Of a DNA stretch of 64,000 nt, positions 53,332 to 62,909 are shown one piece after another. The notes under the pieces were generated by a model, which was given only the letters and a program-made list of their open reading frames with translations, had not been told where the DNA came from and made no database searches. This DNA comes from Nocardioides conyzicola (lineage in GTDB: Bacteria; Actinomycetota; Actinomycetes; Propionibacteriales; Nocardioidaceae), in assembly GCF_039543825.1 (NCBI RefSeq), contig NZ_BAABKM010000002.1:1148133-1212132 (forward strand). Reading direction: 5' to 3'. Position numbers and translations under genes: made by a program. The number at the start of each line of letters is the position of its first letter. Within the stretch, counting starts at the first letter, position 1.

Positions 53332-54989
53332 GCCGCACCGTCCGTGGCGGGTTCGGGGACGAACGACAGCGTGCTCGCGCCGTCGCTCATCACCACGTCG
53401 AAGTGGCCGGCGAAGCCGGCGTCGTCGCGCTCGGGGAAGTCCTCGCGCCAGTGCGAGCCGCGCGTCTCCTCGCGCAGCGCCGCCGCGTCCGCCAGGGCCA
53501 GGCTGATCGTGACCAGGTTGGTGGTCTCCCACGACTCCTGGTCGATCGCCTCGGCGCTGACGCCCGCGAGCTTGTCGAGCAGGGCGACGGCGTCGGTCAG
53601 CCCGTCCGCGGTGCGGAGCACGCCGACCAGGGAGGTCATCGCCTCCTGCAGCTCACGGCGTACGACGCCCGGGACGAGCCCGGCCGTCCGCGTGTCGGCG
53701 ACCGGGGGCATCAGCGGGCGGAGCTCGCCGGGCAGCACGGTCGCGATCCGCCGGGAGAAGACCAGGCCCTCGAGCAGCGAGTTGGAGGCCAGCCGATTGG
53801 CGCCGTGGACACCCGAGCAGGCGACCTCACCGGTCGCGTAGAGCCCGGGCACGTTGCTGCGCCCCCACAGGTCGGTGCGCACGCCGCCGGAGGCGTAGTG
53901 ACACGCCGGTGCGACCGGGATCAGGTCGGTCACCGGGTCGACGCCGTGGCTGCGGCAGGTGGCGAGGATGGTCGGGAAGCGGCGCTCCCAGAACGCCGCG
54001 CCCAGGTGCCGGGCGTCCAGCCACATGTGCGGCTGCCCGGTCTCGAGCATCCGGCGCATGATCGCCTTCGCGACCACGTCGCGCGGCGCGAGGTCGGCGA
54101 GCTCGTGCACGCCCTGCATGAAGCGGTTGCCCTCGAAGTCGACGAGGAACGCCCCCTCGCCACGCACGGCCTCCGAGATCAGCGGCTGCTGGCCGCGGGA
54201 CTCGGGGCCGAGGTACATGACGGTGGGGTGGAACTGGACGAACTCCAGGTCGCGCAGCACCGCACCGGCGCGCAGCGCGACGGCCATCCCGTCGCCGGTG
54301 GAGACCGACGGGTTGGTGGTCTGCGCGAAGACCTGGCCGAGGCCGCCGCTGGCGAGCACGATCGCGCGGCACAGCACCGCGCCGACGCCGTCGCGCTGGC
54401 CCTCGCCCATGACGTGCAGGGTGAGCCCCGCGACCCCGCCGTCCTCGGCCAGCAGCAGGTCGACGGCCAGCGCGTGCTGGATGACCTCGATCTCGGGCGC
54501 CTGCTCGACAGCGGCGATCAGGGCGCGCTGGATCTCGGCGCCGGTGGCGTCGCCGCCGGCGTGCGCGATCCGGTCACGGTGGTGGCCGCCCTCGCGGGTC
54601 AGCGACAGCTCGCCGTCGGGGTTGTGGTCGAAGTTGGTGCCGAGCGCGATCAGCTCGCGTACGGCGTCCGGGCCCTCGGTGACCAGGACCTCGACGGCGG
54701 CCCGGTCGCAGGCGCCCGCGCCGGCGACCAGGGTGTCCACCTCGTGCTCGTGCGGGGTGTCACCCGGGCCGAGGGCGGCGGCGATGCCGCCCTGGGCCCA
54801 CTGCGTCGAGCCGGCGGCGAGCACGTCCTTGGTGACCACCAGGACCTTGCCGACCTCGTGGCGCAGGCGCAGCGCGGCGGTCAGCCCGGCGATGCCGGAT
54901 CCGATGACGACGACGTCGGCGGTGGTGGTCCACCCGGGCTCGGGGGCGAGGAGGCGCCCGGGGACGCGGCGTACGGAGGCGACGGGCAT
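53328..54989 (-). CDS. nadB: L-aspartate oxidase
   Basis: FAD-dependent oxidation of aspartate to iminoaspartate, the start of NAD synthesis. 553 residues. The dinucleotide motif is VVIGSGIAGLTAAL (about 27-40), STQWAQGGIAAAL follows, then HRDRIAHAGGDATG, FVQFHPTVM and the C-terminal GANRLASNSLLEGLVF. The ATG at 54989 begins about 27 residues ahead of the FAD motif. NadA, the partner quinolinate synthase, is not adjacent here. Confidence 0.93.
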   Translation of the reverse strand: MPVASVRRVPGRLLAPEPGWTTTADVVVIGSGIAGLTAALRLRHEVGKVLVVTKDVLAAGSTQWAQGGIAAALGPGDTPHEHEVDTLVAGAGACDRAAVEVLVTEGPDAVRELIALGTNFDHNPDGELSLTREGGHHRDRIAHAGGDATGAEIQRALIAAVEQAPEIEVIQHALAVDLLLAEDGGVAGLTLHVMGEGQRDGVGAVLCRAIVLASGGLGQVFAQTTNPSVSTGDGMAVALRAGAVLRDLEFVQFHPTVMYLGPESRGQQPLISEAVRGEGAFLVDFEGNRFMQGVHELADLAPRDVVAKAIMRRMLETGQPHMWLDARHLGAAFWERRFPTILATCRSHGVDPVTDLIPVAPACHYASGGVRTDLWGRSNVPGLYATGEVACSGVHGANRLASNSLLEGLVFSRRIATVLPGELRPLMPPVADTRTAGLVPGVVRRELQEAMTSLVGVLRTADGLTDAVALLDKLAGVSAEAIDQESWETTNLVTISLALADAAALREETRGSHWREDFPERDDAGFAGHFDVVMSDGASTLSFVPEPATDGAA

Positions 54990-54998
54990 TGTCGCAAT

Positions 54999-55418
54999 CT
55001 AACGCGCGGCGAGCTGGTCGCCGCGGAGCAGGCCGGAGCCAGCGGGCGCCTCGGCCGGGTCGAACCCCGTCGCGAGGATCTTGTTGTCGGCGTCGACGAA
55101 CACCACGTGGGGCTGGAAGTCGCGCGCCTCGGCCGTCTCCATCTGCCCGTAGGCGATCAGGATGACCAGGTCGCCGGGGTGCACCAGCCGGGCCGCGGCA
55201 CCGTTGATGCCGATCACGCCGGAGCCGCGCTCGCCGGCGATCGTGTAGGTCTCGAGGCGGGCGCCGTTGGTGATGTCGACGATGTGCACGAGCTCGCCGG
55301 ACAGCAGGTCAGCGGCGTCGAGGAGGTCCTCGTCGACGGTCACCGACCCGACATAGTGCAGGTCGGCCTGGGTCACCGTCGCCCGGTGGATCTTGCTCTT
55401 CATCATCGTCCGCAGCAT
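54999..55418 (-). CDS. panD: aspartate 1-decarboxylase
   Basis: Makes β-alanine for pantothenate. 139 residues; a proenzyme that cleaves itself between G24 and S25 in [10 protein letters not shown], leaving a pyruvoyl group on S25. [20 protein letters not shown] is the conserved start. The ATG at 55418 is directly adjacent to the panC stop (1-bp overlap), so the two are coupled. Confidence 0.95.
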   Translation of the reverse strand: MLRTMMKSKIHRATVTQADLHYVGSVTVDEDLLDAADLLSGELVHIVDITNGARLETYTIAGERGSGVIGINGAAARLVHPGDLVILIAYGQMETAEARDFQPHVVFVDADNKILATGFDPAEAPAGSGLLRGDQLAAR

Positions 55419-56311
55419 CAGGACGCTCCTTCCCGCGGCGGCACGGGGGAACCGAGCACCAGCGGCATGTTGTCGATCAGACGGGTGGTGCCGACCCGGG
55501 CGGCGATCAGGATCCGGGCCTCGGTGCCCGGGGGTACGTCGGCGGGCAGGACGCCCAGTGCCGGGTCGGTGATGACGAGGTAGTCGAGGTCGACGCCGTC
55601 GGCCGACCGGAGCTCGGCGCGGGCGGCGGCGAGCGCGACGTCGGCGCCGTAGTAGGCGCCCTCCTGCGCGGCGCGCAGGGTGCGGCTCAGGGCGGTCGCG
55701 TACTGGCGCTGCTCGTCGTCGAGGTAGCGGTTGCGGCTCGAGAGCGCGAGGCCGTCGTACTCGCGGACGGTCTCAGCACCGACGACGTCGACGCCCATGT
55801 TGAGGTCGAGCACCATCCGCCGGATGAGCGCGAGCTGCTGGTAGTCCTTCTGCCCGAACACCGCGACGTCGGGGCGCACCAGGCCGAAGAGCTTGGCGAC
55901 GACGGTGAGGACGCCGCGGAAGTGGCCGGGGCGGGTCTTGCCCTCGAGGACCTTGCCGAGCGGGCCCGGCTTGACGGTCACCTGCGGGTCGCCGCCGGGG
56001 TAGACCTCCTCGACGCCGGGCGCGAACACGATGTCGACGCCCTCGCGCTCGCAGATCTTGAGGTCGTCCTCCAGCGTGCGCGGGTAGCGGTCGAGGTCCT
56101 CACCCGCGCCGAACTGGAGCGGGTTGACGAAGATCGACACGACGACCGGTCCGCCACCGACGCGCTCGCGTGCCGTCTGCATCAGGCTGGCGTGGCCTTC
56201 GTGCAGGGCGCCCATCGTGGGCACCAGGCCGACCGGGCGCCCGCCGATGCGGGCGTCGGCGAGCAGGGCCGAGAGCTCGTCGCGGGTCGTGGCGACGACG
56301 GGCGTGCTCAT
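55418..56311 (-). CDS. panC: pantothenate synthetase
   Basis: Joins pantoate and β-alanine with ATP. 297 residues. The HIGH-type motif is [14 protein letters not shown] (about 31-44), [19 protein letters not shown] is the pantoate pocket, and [15 protein letters not shown] and LSSRNRYLD complete the signatures. The ATG at 56311 overlaps the DUF2520 gene stop (ATGA). Confidence 0.95.
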   Translation of the reverse strand: MSTPVVATTRDELSALLADARIGGRPVGLVPTMGALHEGHASLMQTARERVGGGPVVVSIFVNPLQFGAGEDLDRYPRTLEDDLKICEREGVDIVFAPGVEEVYPGGDPQVTVKPGPLGKVLEGKTRPGHFRGVLTVVAKLFGLVRPDVAVFGQKDYQQLALIRRMVLDLNMGVDVVGAETVREYDGLALSSRNRYLDDEQRQYATALSRTLRAAQEGAYYGADVALAAARAELRSADGVDLDYLVITDPALGVLPADVPPGTEARILIAARVGTTRLIDNMPLVLGSPVPPREGAS

Positions 56312-57246
56312 GGACGGCGTACGTGCGACGGCGCGCGCACCGGGCGCTCCGCCGCGTCGAGCGCTCGCAGGATGGCAGCGGCGCGGATGGGCAGCACCCG
56401 GCCGTCGGTGACCGCACGGTCGAGGGTGTTGCGGGCGAGGGCGACGTACGACGTCAGCGTCTGCGGCGCGTTGGCGCGGATGTCGGCGAGGTGGGCGCGG
56501 ACGGTGTTGACGTCGCCGCGGACGATCGGCCCGGTCAGGGCGGCGTCACCGTGCTCGAGCGCGTTGTCGAGGGCGGCGGTGAGCAGCGGGCGCAGGGTGC
56601 CGGCAGGGTCGTCGGCGCCGGCCGCGGCGAGCATCTCCATCGCCTGGGTGACCAGGGTGACGAGGTGGTTGGCGCCGTGCGCGAGACCGGCGTGGTAGAG
56701 CGTCCGCATCTCCTCGGGCACCCACATCGGGGTGCCGCCGAGGTCGGCGACCAGGGACTCGGCGAGCGGCCGCTCGGCGTCGCCCGCGGTCAGGCCGAAG
56801 ACGCAGCCTCCCCCGAATTCAGCAGAGAGACGCTCGAGGTCGATCGCGGTGCCGGTGAACGTCATCGCCGGGTGCATCGCGACCACTCGCGCGCCGACGG
56901 CGGCGGCCGGCTGGAGCACCTCGAGGCCGTGCCGGCCCGACGTGTGCACGACGTACTGCCCGGGCCGGATGGCGCCCGCGTCGCTCAGGGTGGTGACGAC
57001 GTTGCGCAGCATGTCGTCGGGGACGGTGAGCAGCAGCAGGTCGCAGGTGCGCGCGACCGCGGTCGGCTTCAGCGTCGGGACGCCCGGCAGCAGGTCCGCG
57101 ATGCGGGTGCGGGAGGCGTCGGACTCGCCCGCGGCGGCCACGATCTCGTGACCGGCGGCGCGCAGGGCGGCGGCCAGGACGGCGCCGACGCGACCCGCGC
57201 CGACGACCCCCACCCGCAGTCCGGTCGCCCGGGGGTGCAGCGTCAT
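56308..57246 (-). CDS. Rossmann-fold DUF2520 protein, possible ketopantoate reductase
   Basis: 312 residues. The N-terminal NAD(P) motif is [17 protein letters not shown] (about 12-28), and a C-terminal helical DUF2520-type domain follows ([17 protein letters not shown]). It heads the panC-panD unit, 4 bp overlapping panC. No panE or panB is visible here, so it may supply the missing reductase for pantoate. That is inference from position; annotation of this family remains unsettled. The ATG at 57246 is preferred to upstream starts on conserved residues. Confidence 0.78.
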   Translation of the reverse strand: MTLHPRATGLRVGVVGAGRVGAVLAAALRAAGHEIVAAAGESDASRTRIADLLPGVPTLKPTAVARTCDLLLLTVPDDMLRNVVTTLSDAGAIRPGQYVVHTSGRHGLEVLQPAAAVGARVVAMHPAMTFTGTAIDLERLSAEFGGGCVFGLTAGDAERPLAESLVADLGGTPMWVPEEMRTLYHAGLAHGANHLVTLVTQAMEMLAAAGADDPAGTLRPLLTAALDNALEHGDAALTGPIVRGDVNTVRAHLADIRANAPQTLTSYVALARNTLDRAVTDGRVLPIRAAAILRALDAAERPVRAPSHVRRP

Positions 57247-57391
57247 GTTAGGACCTTTCGTTCCAGTCCCTCCGACCACTCGCTCCCAGACTTCGGGGGC
57301 GAGCCGGGTGGGGTACCGGACTACCGATGCTGACGCTGTGAGCGTACGCCGCGCGCTACCTCCCCGAAACAGAGCCGTCACGTGGGGTAGG

Positions 57392-59125
57392 TCACAGGCG
57401 GTGCGCGACCACCCGCATCAGCACCGGGTCCTCCTCGCCGTACGGCGAGAGGCCGGTCCCCTCCTCCTCGTGCTCGACCGCCCAGCCGCGTCCTCGGAGG
57501 TCGGCCACGAAGGCGGGCCCGTTCTGGAAGCGCCGGTAGTGCCGGGTGTGGACCTTGGTGGTGCGCGCGTCCTGGTCGGTGCGGAACTCCGCGGCGAACG
57601 CGTCACCGGGCCGGGCGTGGGCGTCGATCGCGTCCAGCAGCGCAGCCTGCACCTCCTCGCGGATGGCGTGCAGGAAGAAGCGCAGGTAGAAGAGCACCGG
57701 GGCGCCGTCCGGGTCGCGGACCACGTCGAGGGCGGCGCCGAGGTCGTCGACGCTGGCGACGTCGCAGGTGCGGAACTCGACCCGGTCGAGACCGAGGTCG
57801 GCCGCCCGCTTCTGGGCGTGCTCGATCCCGACCGGCGACTGGTCGAGGCCGAGGACCCGGCGGTCGGTGGTGCCGAAGGCGCACGAGTCGCGCCCGTCGC
57901 CGCAGCCGATGTCGACGACGGTCCCAGCGGTGTCGGGCCGGGCGCTGACGAACTCGAAGAACGTCGAGCCGGTCGTGTACTCGGTGCGCGCGTAGAAGTC
58001 GGCCCAGTAGACCTTGGTCCGCTGCTCGACGCTGAGGCGGCCGTCGAGCGCGGCGCTGGTCCGGTCGATGTCCCAGTTGAAGCCGGGCTTGGGCAGCCGC
58101 CAGTCCGCGCCGTACAGGTGGGCGATCAGCGCCTCCGGGTCGCGGGGCGCGAGCGCAGTGCCGCCCGGCAGGTCGATCTCGGCGGTGCCGCTCCACTGCG
58201 ACTCGGTGAAGTCGGTGCTGCCGGCGACCCCGAAGGGGAAGCACAGCCGCCCGTCGGCGTCGAAGTAGGTGTGGAAGAGGTCGATGCGGTGGTCGGGGTT
58301 GTCGGGATCGACGATGTGCAGGCACGCGGGGTGGGCCTCGGCGCGGAGCCCGTCCGCGACCAGGGCCAGGGCGATCCGGACGAGCTCGTCGGCCGCCTCG
58401 GGGCCGGTCCGGGCACGCGAGACGTACGCCGCGTCGAAGTCGACGTCGTGGCCGATGTAGCCGCCGTCGCGGACCGCGCCGAGCAACGTCCCGTAGATCA
58501 CGAACGCGTCGTAGTCGAGATCGGCACGCAGCAGCGCGCGCACCCGCTCGTAGAGGGCGAGCACCGCGGCCTGCCACTCGGTGTCGAGGCGCTTCGAGAG
58601 CTGGACCCGCCCCCACTGACCGAGGACGTAGCCGCTCGCCAGCTTGTCGCGCAGGTCGGCCGGGGTCTGGGTGCCCTTGGTCCGCGGCCGCAGGAACATG
58701 CCGTGCTGGTTGATCGGCAGGGGCTGCCCGTCGGCGACGACGCGCACCTGGGTGTCGGGGCCGCAGTAGTCCCAGATCTCGCGCAGCCGGAAGGAGAAGG
58801 TACGGATCTCGGCCCGGCTGTTGCGCCGGTCCTTCGCCGGGCCCGGCAGCATCGGGTCCCCGCGGCCGGGTCGGCGCGCCTTGCCGGCGCGGACGCTCGT
58901 GGAGCCGCTCATCGCACCACCCGGGGTGGCGTACGTCGAGCAGACGTCGACCTGGCCGACCCTCAGCGTGATGCGCGTGGGCGGCGTCCCCGGAGGCACG
59001 GACACCCAGCCGGTCAACAGCGTGTGGGAGAAGTGCTCGACGATGCCGACGACGGGCGGCGCCGCGACCGGGGCCCGCCCGCGCAGCCGTCCGGCCGCTC
59101 TGCCCAACCTGCCCACCAACGACAC
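57392..59125 (-). CDS. LicD-type phosphotransferase fused to SAM methyltransferase
   Basis: 577-residue fusion probably acting on a cell-surface glycan. Residues about 20-150 form a β-rich domain of unknown type (VGIVEHFSHTLLTGWVSV). Residues about 205-355 are LicD-like: YDAFVIYGTLLGAVRDGGYI then GHDVDFDAAYV with the expected Asp pair D227/D229. Residues about 400-577 are a class I methyltransferase (TVVDIGCGDGRDSC; FYLRFFLHAI). GTG at 59125 has GGAAGGTGGAG just before it; a longer frame upstream is antisense of another gene. LicD-type proteins add phosphocholine or similar groups. Confidence 0.8.
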   Translation of the reverse strand: MSLVGRLGRAAGRLRGRAPVAAPPVVGIVEHFSHTLLTGWVSVPPGTPPTRITLRVGQVDVCSTYATPGGAMSGSTSVRAGKARRPGRGDPMLPGPAKDRRNSRAEIRTFSFRLREIWDYCGPDTQVRVVADGQPLPINQHGMFLRPRTKGTQTPADLRDKLASGYVLGQWGRVQLSKRLDTEWQAAVLALYERVRALLRADLDYDAFVIYGTLLGAVRDGGYIGHDVDFDAAYVSRARTGPEAADELVRIALALVADGLRAEAHPACLHIVDPDNPDHRIDLFHTYFDADGRLCFPFGVAGSTDFTESQWSGTAEIDLPGGTALAPRDPEALIAHLYGADWRLPKPGFNWDIDRTSAALDGRLSVEQRTKVYWADFYARTEYTTGSTFFEFVSARPDTAGTVVDIGCGDGRDSCAFGTTDRRVLGLDQSPVGIEHAQKRAADLGLDRVEFRTCDVASVDDLGAALDVVRDPDGAPVLFYLRFFLHAIREEVQAALLDAIDAHARPGDAFAAEFRTDQDARTTKVHTRHYRRFQNGPAFVADLRGRGWAVEHEEEGTGLSPYGEEDPVLMRVVAHRL

Positions 59126-59275
59126 GTTGCTCCACCTTCCAGCCGGCCCGGGTGGGGTAGTTGACCGACGAGCCGACACTCTATTGCTTGGTCGCCGGCC
59201 GTTAGGGTGGGGGAACGACGAGTCCCCGCCTCGGGTTCTCGGTGGGGTGCCGTGGGTGTAGAGGAGCGACGTGTC

Positions 59276-59902
59276 GTGCCGGTGTTGATCAAGGACGGCC
59301 GTTCGGTCCTGTTCATCCACATCCCGAAGACGGCGGGGACCGCGGTCGAGCGGTCCTTCGAGCGCGCCGGCTGGTCGGTGCACTACAAGGAGAACCGCCG
59401 CACCCACCCCGAGACCTTCGACCTGCTGCGCTGCCCACCGCAGCACTTCCAGGCATCGCTGCTCACCGAGATGTTCGCGCTCAAGAAGTTCGACCTGATC
59501 TTCACCACGGTGCGCGACCCGATCGCCCGGTTCCGCTCCGAGTTCACGATGCGCAACCGGAAGCTGGAGGAGCCCCCGACCAGCGAGCAGGTGGACGCCT
59601 GGGCCGAGCGGGTCTTCCGGCGCTACGAGGTCAACCCCTACATGTTCGACAACCACCTGCGCCCGCAGACCGAGTTCCTGGTGCCCGGCGCCGAGGTCTT
59701 CCGCCTGGAGGATCGCCTCGAGACCATGTACGCCGACCTCAACGCCCGCTTCGACTTCGGTCTGGACGGGAGACCGCGCGGTCTCAGGAGCGGCAACGTG
59801 ACGAACCTGCACAGCTCCGAGGTGCCGATCTCCCCCGAGCTGACGGGCTACCTCCGCACGCGCTACGCGGCGGACTTCCGCGACCTCGGCTACGACAGCT
59901 AG
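59276..59902 (+). CDS. sulfotransferase family protein
   Basis: 208 residues. FIHIPKTAGTAVERSF (about 13-28) is the PAPS 5'-phosphosulfate-binding loop, and FTTVRDPIARFRSEF is the 3'-phosphate motif, as in the sulfotransferase-2 family. The start GTG at 59276 has GAGGAG 9 nt upstream; longer in-frame starts (59252, 59207) have no homology. It is convergent with the GT61 gene (4 bp overlap). Its acceptor is probably a surface glycan. Confidence 0.85.
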   Translation: MPVLIKDGRSVLFIHIPKTAGTAVERSFERAGWSVHYKENRRTHPETFDLLRCPPQHFQASLLTEMFALKKFDLIFTTVRDPIARFRSEFTMRNRKLEEPPTSEQVDAWAERVFRRYEVNPYMFDNHLRPQTEFLVPGAEVFRLEDRLETMYADLNARFDFGLDGRPRGLRSGNVTNLHSSEVPISPELTGYLRTRYAADFRDLGYDS

Positions 59903-61608
59903 GGCAGCTCGTCGAGGAGCCCCCGCAGGAACGGGCCCTCGCGCTCGGGGTCGTAGCGGAACGAGTCGTGCAGGCCGCCGCCCGAGCGGCAGACCACCGC
60001 ATCGATGTGGTGACGGCGCACCGCCGACATCAGGAACTCGTTGCGCGGCATGTAGGACTCCGACGTCACCGTGATCACGCGGGTCGGCTGGGGCACGAAC
60101 GCGATCTGGAAGAGCCCGCTCCCGGCGTACCCACCGATGGCCTCGGCGCCACGGAAGAGCTGCACCTGCTCGCCCAGGCTGTAGTCCTCGGGGTAGACGA
60201 CCTCGAAGCCGTAGCCGGCGAACACGCCCTCGAGCTCGTCCGGGTTGACGCAGGCCCGCTTGTCGCCGCGGCGGCCGACGAAGAACCGCCGTGGCCACTC
60301 GCGTTCGGGGGCCGCGGCCGCGAGCCGGTCGCCGACGGCGTCCCAGGTCTCCACGATCCGCGGGTGGATGAAGTCGCCGAGGCAGAACATCGGGCTGCCG
60401 GAGATCAGCCGCTCGACCCGGACCGGGCCCTCGACGAAGGTGATCCGGTCGCGCGGGATGCCGCAGGCCTCGTAGAACTGGAGCTCGTACTCGACCAGGC
60501 CCTGTCGCTTGGGCGTTGGCGTGAGGATGACCCGCGTGTCCGGGTCAAGCGCGAGCGCCTCGGGCCAGCTCCACACCCTCGAGATGGTCTCGGTCATCAG
60601 GTGGCCGAAGTGGCCCCGGAACTCGTCGTCGAGGTGCAGGAACGTGCCGGACAGGTGCGGGATGTCGTCCGCGAGGCGCTGCCGCGGGAGCGCGAAGTCG
60701 TCGGCGATGTCGACCAGCTGCCGGTGCCGCAGCACGCCGTTCTGGTTGTGCCGGAACGTGTCGGGCAGCAGCACCCGGCCGTCGGTGACGATCTGCCGCG
60801 TGCGTACGACGACGTCGCGGTAGTCGCGCAGGCTCAGCTCGGCCGCCGTGATCGGACGGTGTCCCGGGCGGAGCCGCGGCTCCGGGCCTTCGACGCCCTC
60901 CGGTGGCTCCGGCGGGTCGCCCGCCGGGATCTTGAGGACGACCCGGTGGGGCGTGTCGGCGAGCTTGAGGTAGCGGTTGAAGCGCGCCTCGTGCAGCTTG
61001 ACCAGCACGTCGGGCAGCGCGTGCCAGAGGAGGAGGTGACCGCCGGACGCCTTGCTGCGGACGTGCTTGCTGATCGCCACCAGCTGGTTCTCCGGCACCC
61101 GCCGCCGCCAGTTGAGGGTGCGCAGCGGCGCGGGCTCGGTGGCGGCGCCCGCGGCGAGCAGCTCGCCGAGCGGTCCGGGCTCCTCTCCGAGCTCCCCCGC
61201 ACCGCCCACGACGATGTAGCGACCACGCGGGCGGAGCTGGAAGAAGGTCGCGCTGAAGCGCCGTTGGCGCTGGTCAGCGGGACCGGCGTCGACGATCACG
61301 TCGAACGGGCCGGCCGCGGTCATCGCCAGGTGTCGCTTGCCCCCACTCTCCGGAGTCTCGATCACCCGGGCCTGCGGCACCGCGGCCCGCAGGAGCTCCA
61401 GCAGCTCCGGCTCCGCCGGGCCGAGGACCGCCACGACGGCACCGTCGGGCAGCGAGAGCGACCGGATCAACCGCTCGACCCGGACGGGGCCTCGCGGCTT
61501 GACCGCGGGCTCGGCCGGGTCCACCTCGGGCTGGCTCCGCCGCACCCATCGGGCCGTGCTGCGCGCACCGGGCACCCGTGCGACCGCCCGGCGTACCAGA
61601 CCCGTCAT
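59899..61608 (-). CDS. glycosyltransferase family 61 protein
   Basis: 569 residues. The C-terminal half (about 320-560) matches DUF563/GT61: FRGHFGHLMTETISRVWSW, then RRFFVGRRGDKR and GGYAGSGLFQIAFVPQPT. The N-terminal half (about 30-200) has a Rossmann-like stretch resembling a nucleotide-binding or methyltransferase-like domain (AVVAVLGPAEPELLEL), with no complete motif. The ATG at 61608 overlaps the stop of the upstream sulfotransferase gene, so they form one unit. Confidence 0.8.
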   Translation of the reverse strand: MTGLVRRAVARVPGARSTARWVRRSQPEVDPAEPAVKPRGPVRVERLIRSLSLPDGAVVAVLGPAEPELLELLRAAVPQARVIETPESGGKRHLAMTAAGPFDVIVDAGPADQRQRRFSATFFQLRPRGRYIVVGGAGELGEEPGPLGELLAAGAATEPAPLRTLNWRRRVPENQLVAISKHVRSKASGGHLLLWHALPDVLVKLHEARFNRYLKLADTPHRVVLKIPAGDPPEPPEGVEGPEPRLRPGHRPITAAELSLRDYRDVVVRTRQIVTDGRVLLPDTFRHNQNGVLRHRQLVDIADDFALPRQRLADDIPHLSGTFLHLDDEFRGHFGHLMTETISRVWSWPEALALDPDTRVILTPTPKRQGLVEYELQFYEACGIPRDRITFVEGPVRVERLISGSPMFCLGDFIHPRIVETWDAVGDRLAAAAPEREWPRRFFVGRRGDKRACVNPDELEGVFAGYGFEVVYPEDYSLGEQVQLFRGAEAIGGYAGSGLFQIAFVPQPTRVITVTSESYMPRNEFLMSAVRRHHIDAVVCRSGGGLHDSFRYDPEREGPFLRGLLDELP

Positions 61609-62786
61609 GTGCGCTGCCTCAGCCGGCGACGGGCTCGCTTGCCGACCTCGCGCAGCAGCTGGCGGCCGCCGTACGCCTCGAGGCCGGGGGCGTCGCCCTC
61701 GGAGGCCGGTGGCTGGTAGTCGAGCCCGGACTTGTAGAAGATGTCGGCGATCCGGCCGGCCGAGTCCACCGAGACGGTGTCGGGAGGTGTGGCGTCCTCG
61801 GGGAAGGCGGCGGGGTCGACCAGGAGGTCCTGCAGGTCGCCGATGACCGTGGCGTCGGAGCCCTCGACGGCCGAGATCCAGCCCTGGGTGTAGTCGTTGG
61901 CACGCTCGGCAGCCCAGCGCGGTGTCCGGATCGGGTACGGCGTCAGGCCGGTCAGGTGGCGCAGGCCGGTCTTGCCGGCCGCCCCGACGGTGAACATCCA
62001 CGTGGGGTGGTCGCCCCCGCGATCGGTGTAGGCGATGTTGAAGTGCCGCAGCATCTCCGCCTCGGGGTAGGGCAGCGACGAGTTGTCGAGGTCCTGCAGC
62101 TTGAGGGTCTCCTCGGGCACGCCCATCAGCCCCTCGAAGGCCCGGAGGTGGGCGGAGCGGTCACCCGGGGCGGGCACGACGAACACGAGCTTGTCCTCAC
62201 CGAAGACCGCGCCCCACTCCTGGACCACGCGACGCAGGCTGAAGCGGTGCAGCTCGGGCATCACCCGGGTGTACTTGACGTGGACCTCGCCGTCGACCGA
62301 CACGGCGTCGAAGTGGCGGTGCAGCCAGGCGTCCAGCGAGTCGGTGCCGCGCCGCCGCAGCACCTCCTGCCACTGGGAGGCGAGCAGCGGGGCGAGGGGG
62401 CGCAGGGTCAGCACGACGGTGACGTCGCGGCCCAGCTCGTCGGCGATGTGCTGGATGCGCTCGGGGCTCGCCTGCGTGAGGGTCTCGCTCGACCAGATCG
62501 TGCAGCGCGCCGTCGAGGTGCGGAAGCTCGTCGCGAGCTCCTTCCACCGGTCCTGCCAGGCGTCGTTCCAGTACGGCGCCAGCGTGCCGGCCGCGGTGAG
62601 CGCCGTCTTCATCTCGTGCCGGCCACGTCCGACGTTGGCGACGCCCAGCCCGCGCAGGGTGGGACGGGCGTCCTGCAGGGCTGCCTGGAGCGCCGTGGTG
62701 CCCGTCTTGGGCATGCCGATGTGGATCAGGGCCGACCCGTCCGGCAGGGGTGCGGCGGTCTCCGCTGAGCGCATTCGGAACGTCAT
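61605..62786 (-). CDS. sulfotransferase-like P-loop protein
   Basis: 393 residues. ALIHIGMPKTGTTALQAAL (about 19-37) is a PAPS-type P-loop, and VVLTLRPLAPLLASQWQEV holds the downstream binding residues (LRP...S). Acceptor unknown; context (GT61, LicD, CDP-ribitol-type enzyme) points to modification of a surface polymer. ATG at 62786; an internal ATG at 62774 is possible. Overlaps the GT61 gene downstream by 4 bp (ATGA). Confidence 0.82.
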   Translation of the reverse strand: MTFRMRSAETAAPLPDGSALIHIGMPKTGTTALQAALQDARPTLRGLGVANVGRGRHEMKTALTAAGTLAPYWNDAWQDRWKELATSFRTSTARCTIWSSETLTQASPERIQHIADELGRDVTVVLTLRPLAPLLASQWQEVLRRRGTDSLDAWLHRHFDAVSVDGEVHVKYTRVMPELHRFSLRRVVQEWGAVFGEDKLVFVVPAPGDRSAHLRAFEGLMGVPEETLKLQDLDNSSLPYPEAEMLRHFNIAYTDRGGDHPTWMFTVGAAGKTGLRHLTGLTPYPIRTPRWAAERANDYTQGWISAVEGSDATVIGDLQDLLVDPAAFPEDATPPDTVSVDSAGRIADIFYKSGLDYQPPASEGDAPGLEAYGGRQLLREVGKRARRRLRQRT

Positions 62787-62909
62787 CTCCTTCGTCGCAC
62801 CGCAGCCGGCGGGTGGGGAACGCGGTGCCGGTGCACTCTACCGGGGGACGACCCGGCCGACCTGCCCTGCCGGGGCTGGCGGCGGACGACGCACGATAAG
62901 GTCGGCGCC

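Noticed and set aside
59126..60298. Upstream extension of the LicD-methyltransferase frame
   Set aside because: It lies antisense to the sulfotransferase gene and shows no homology; the GTG at 59125 has a good ribosome binding site.
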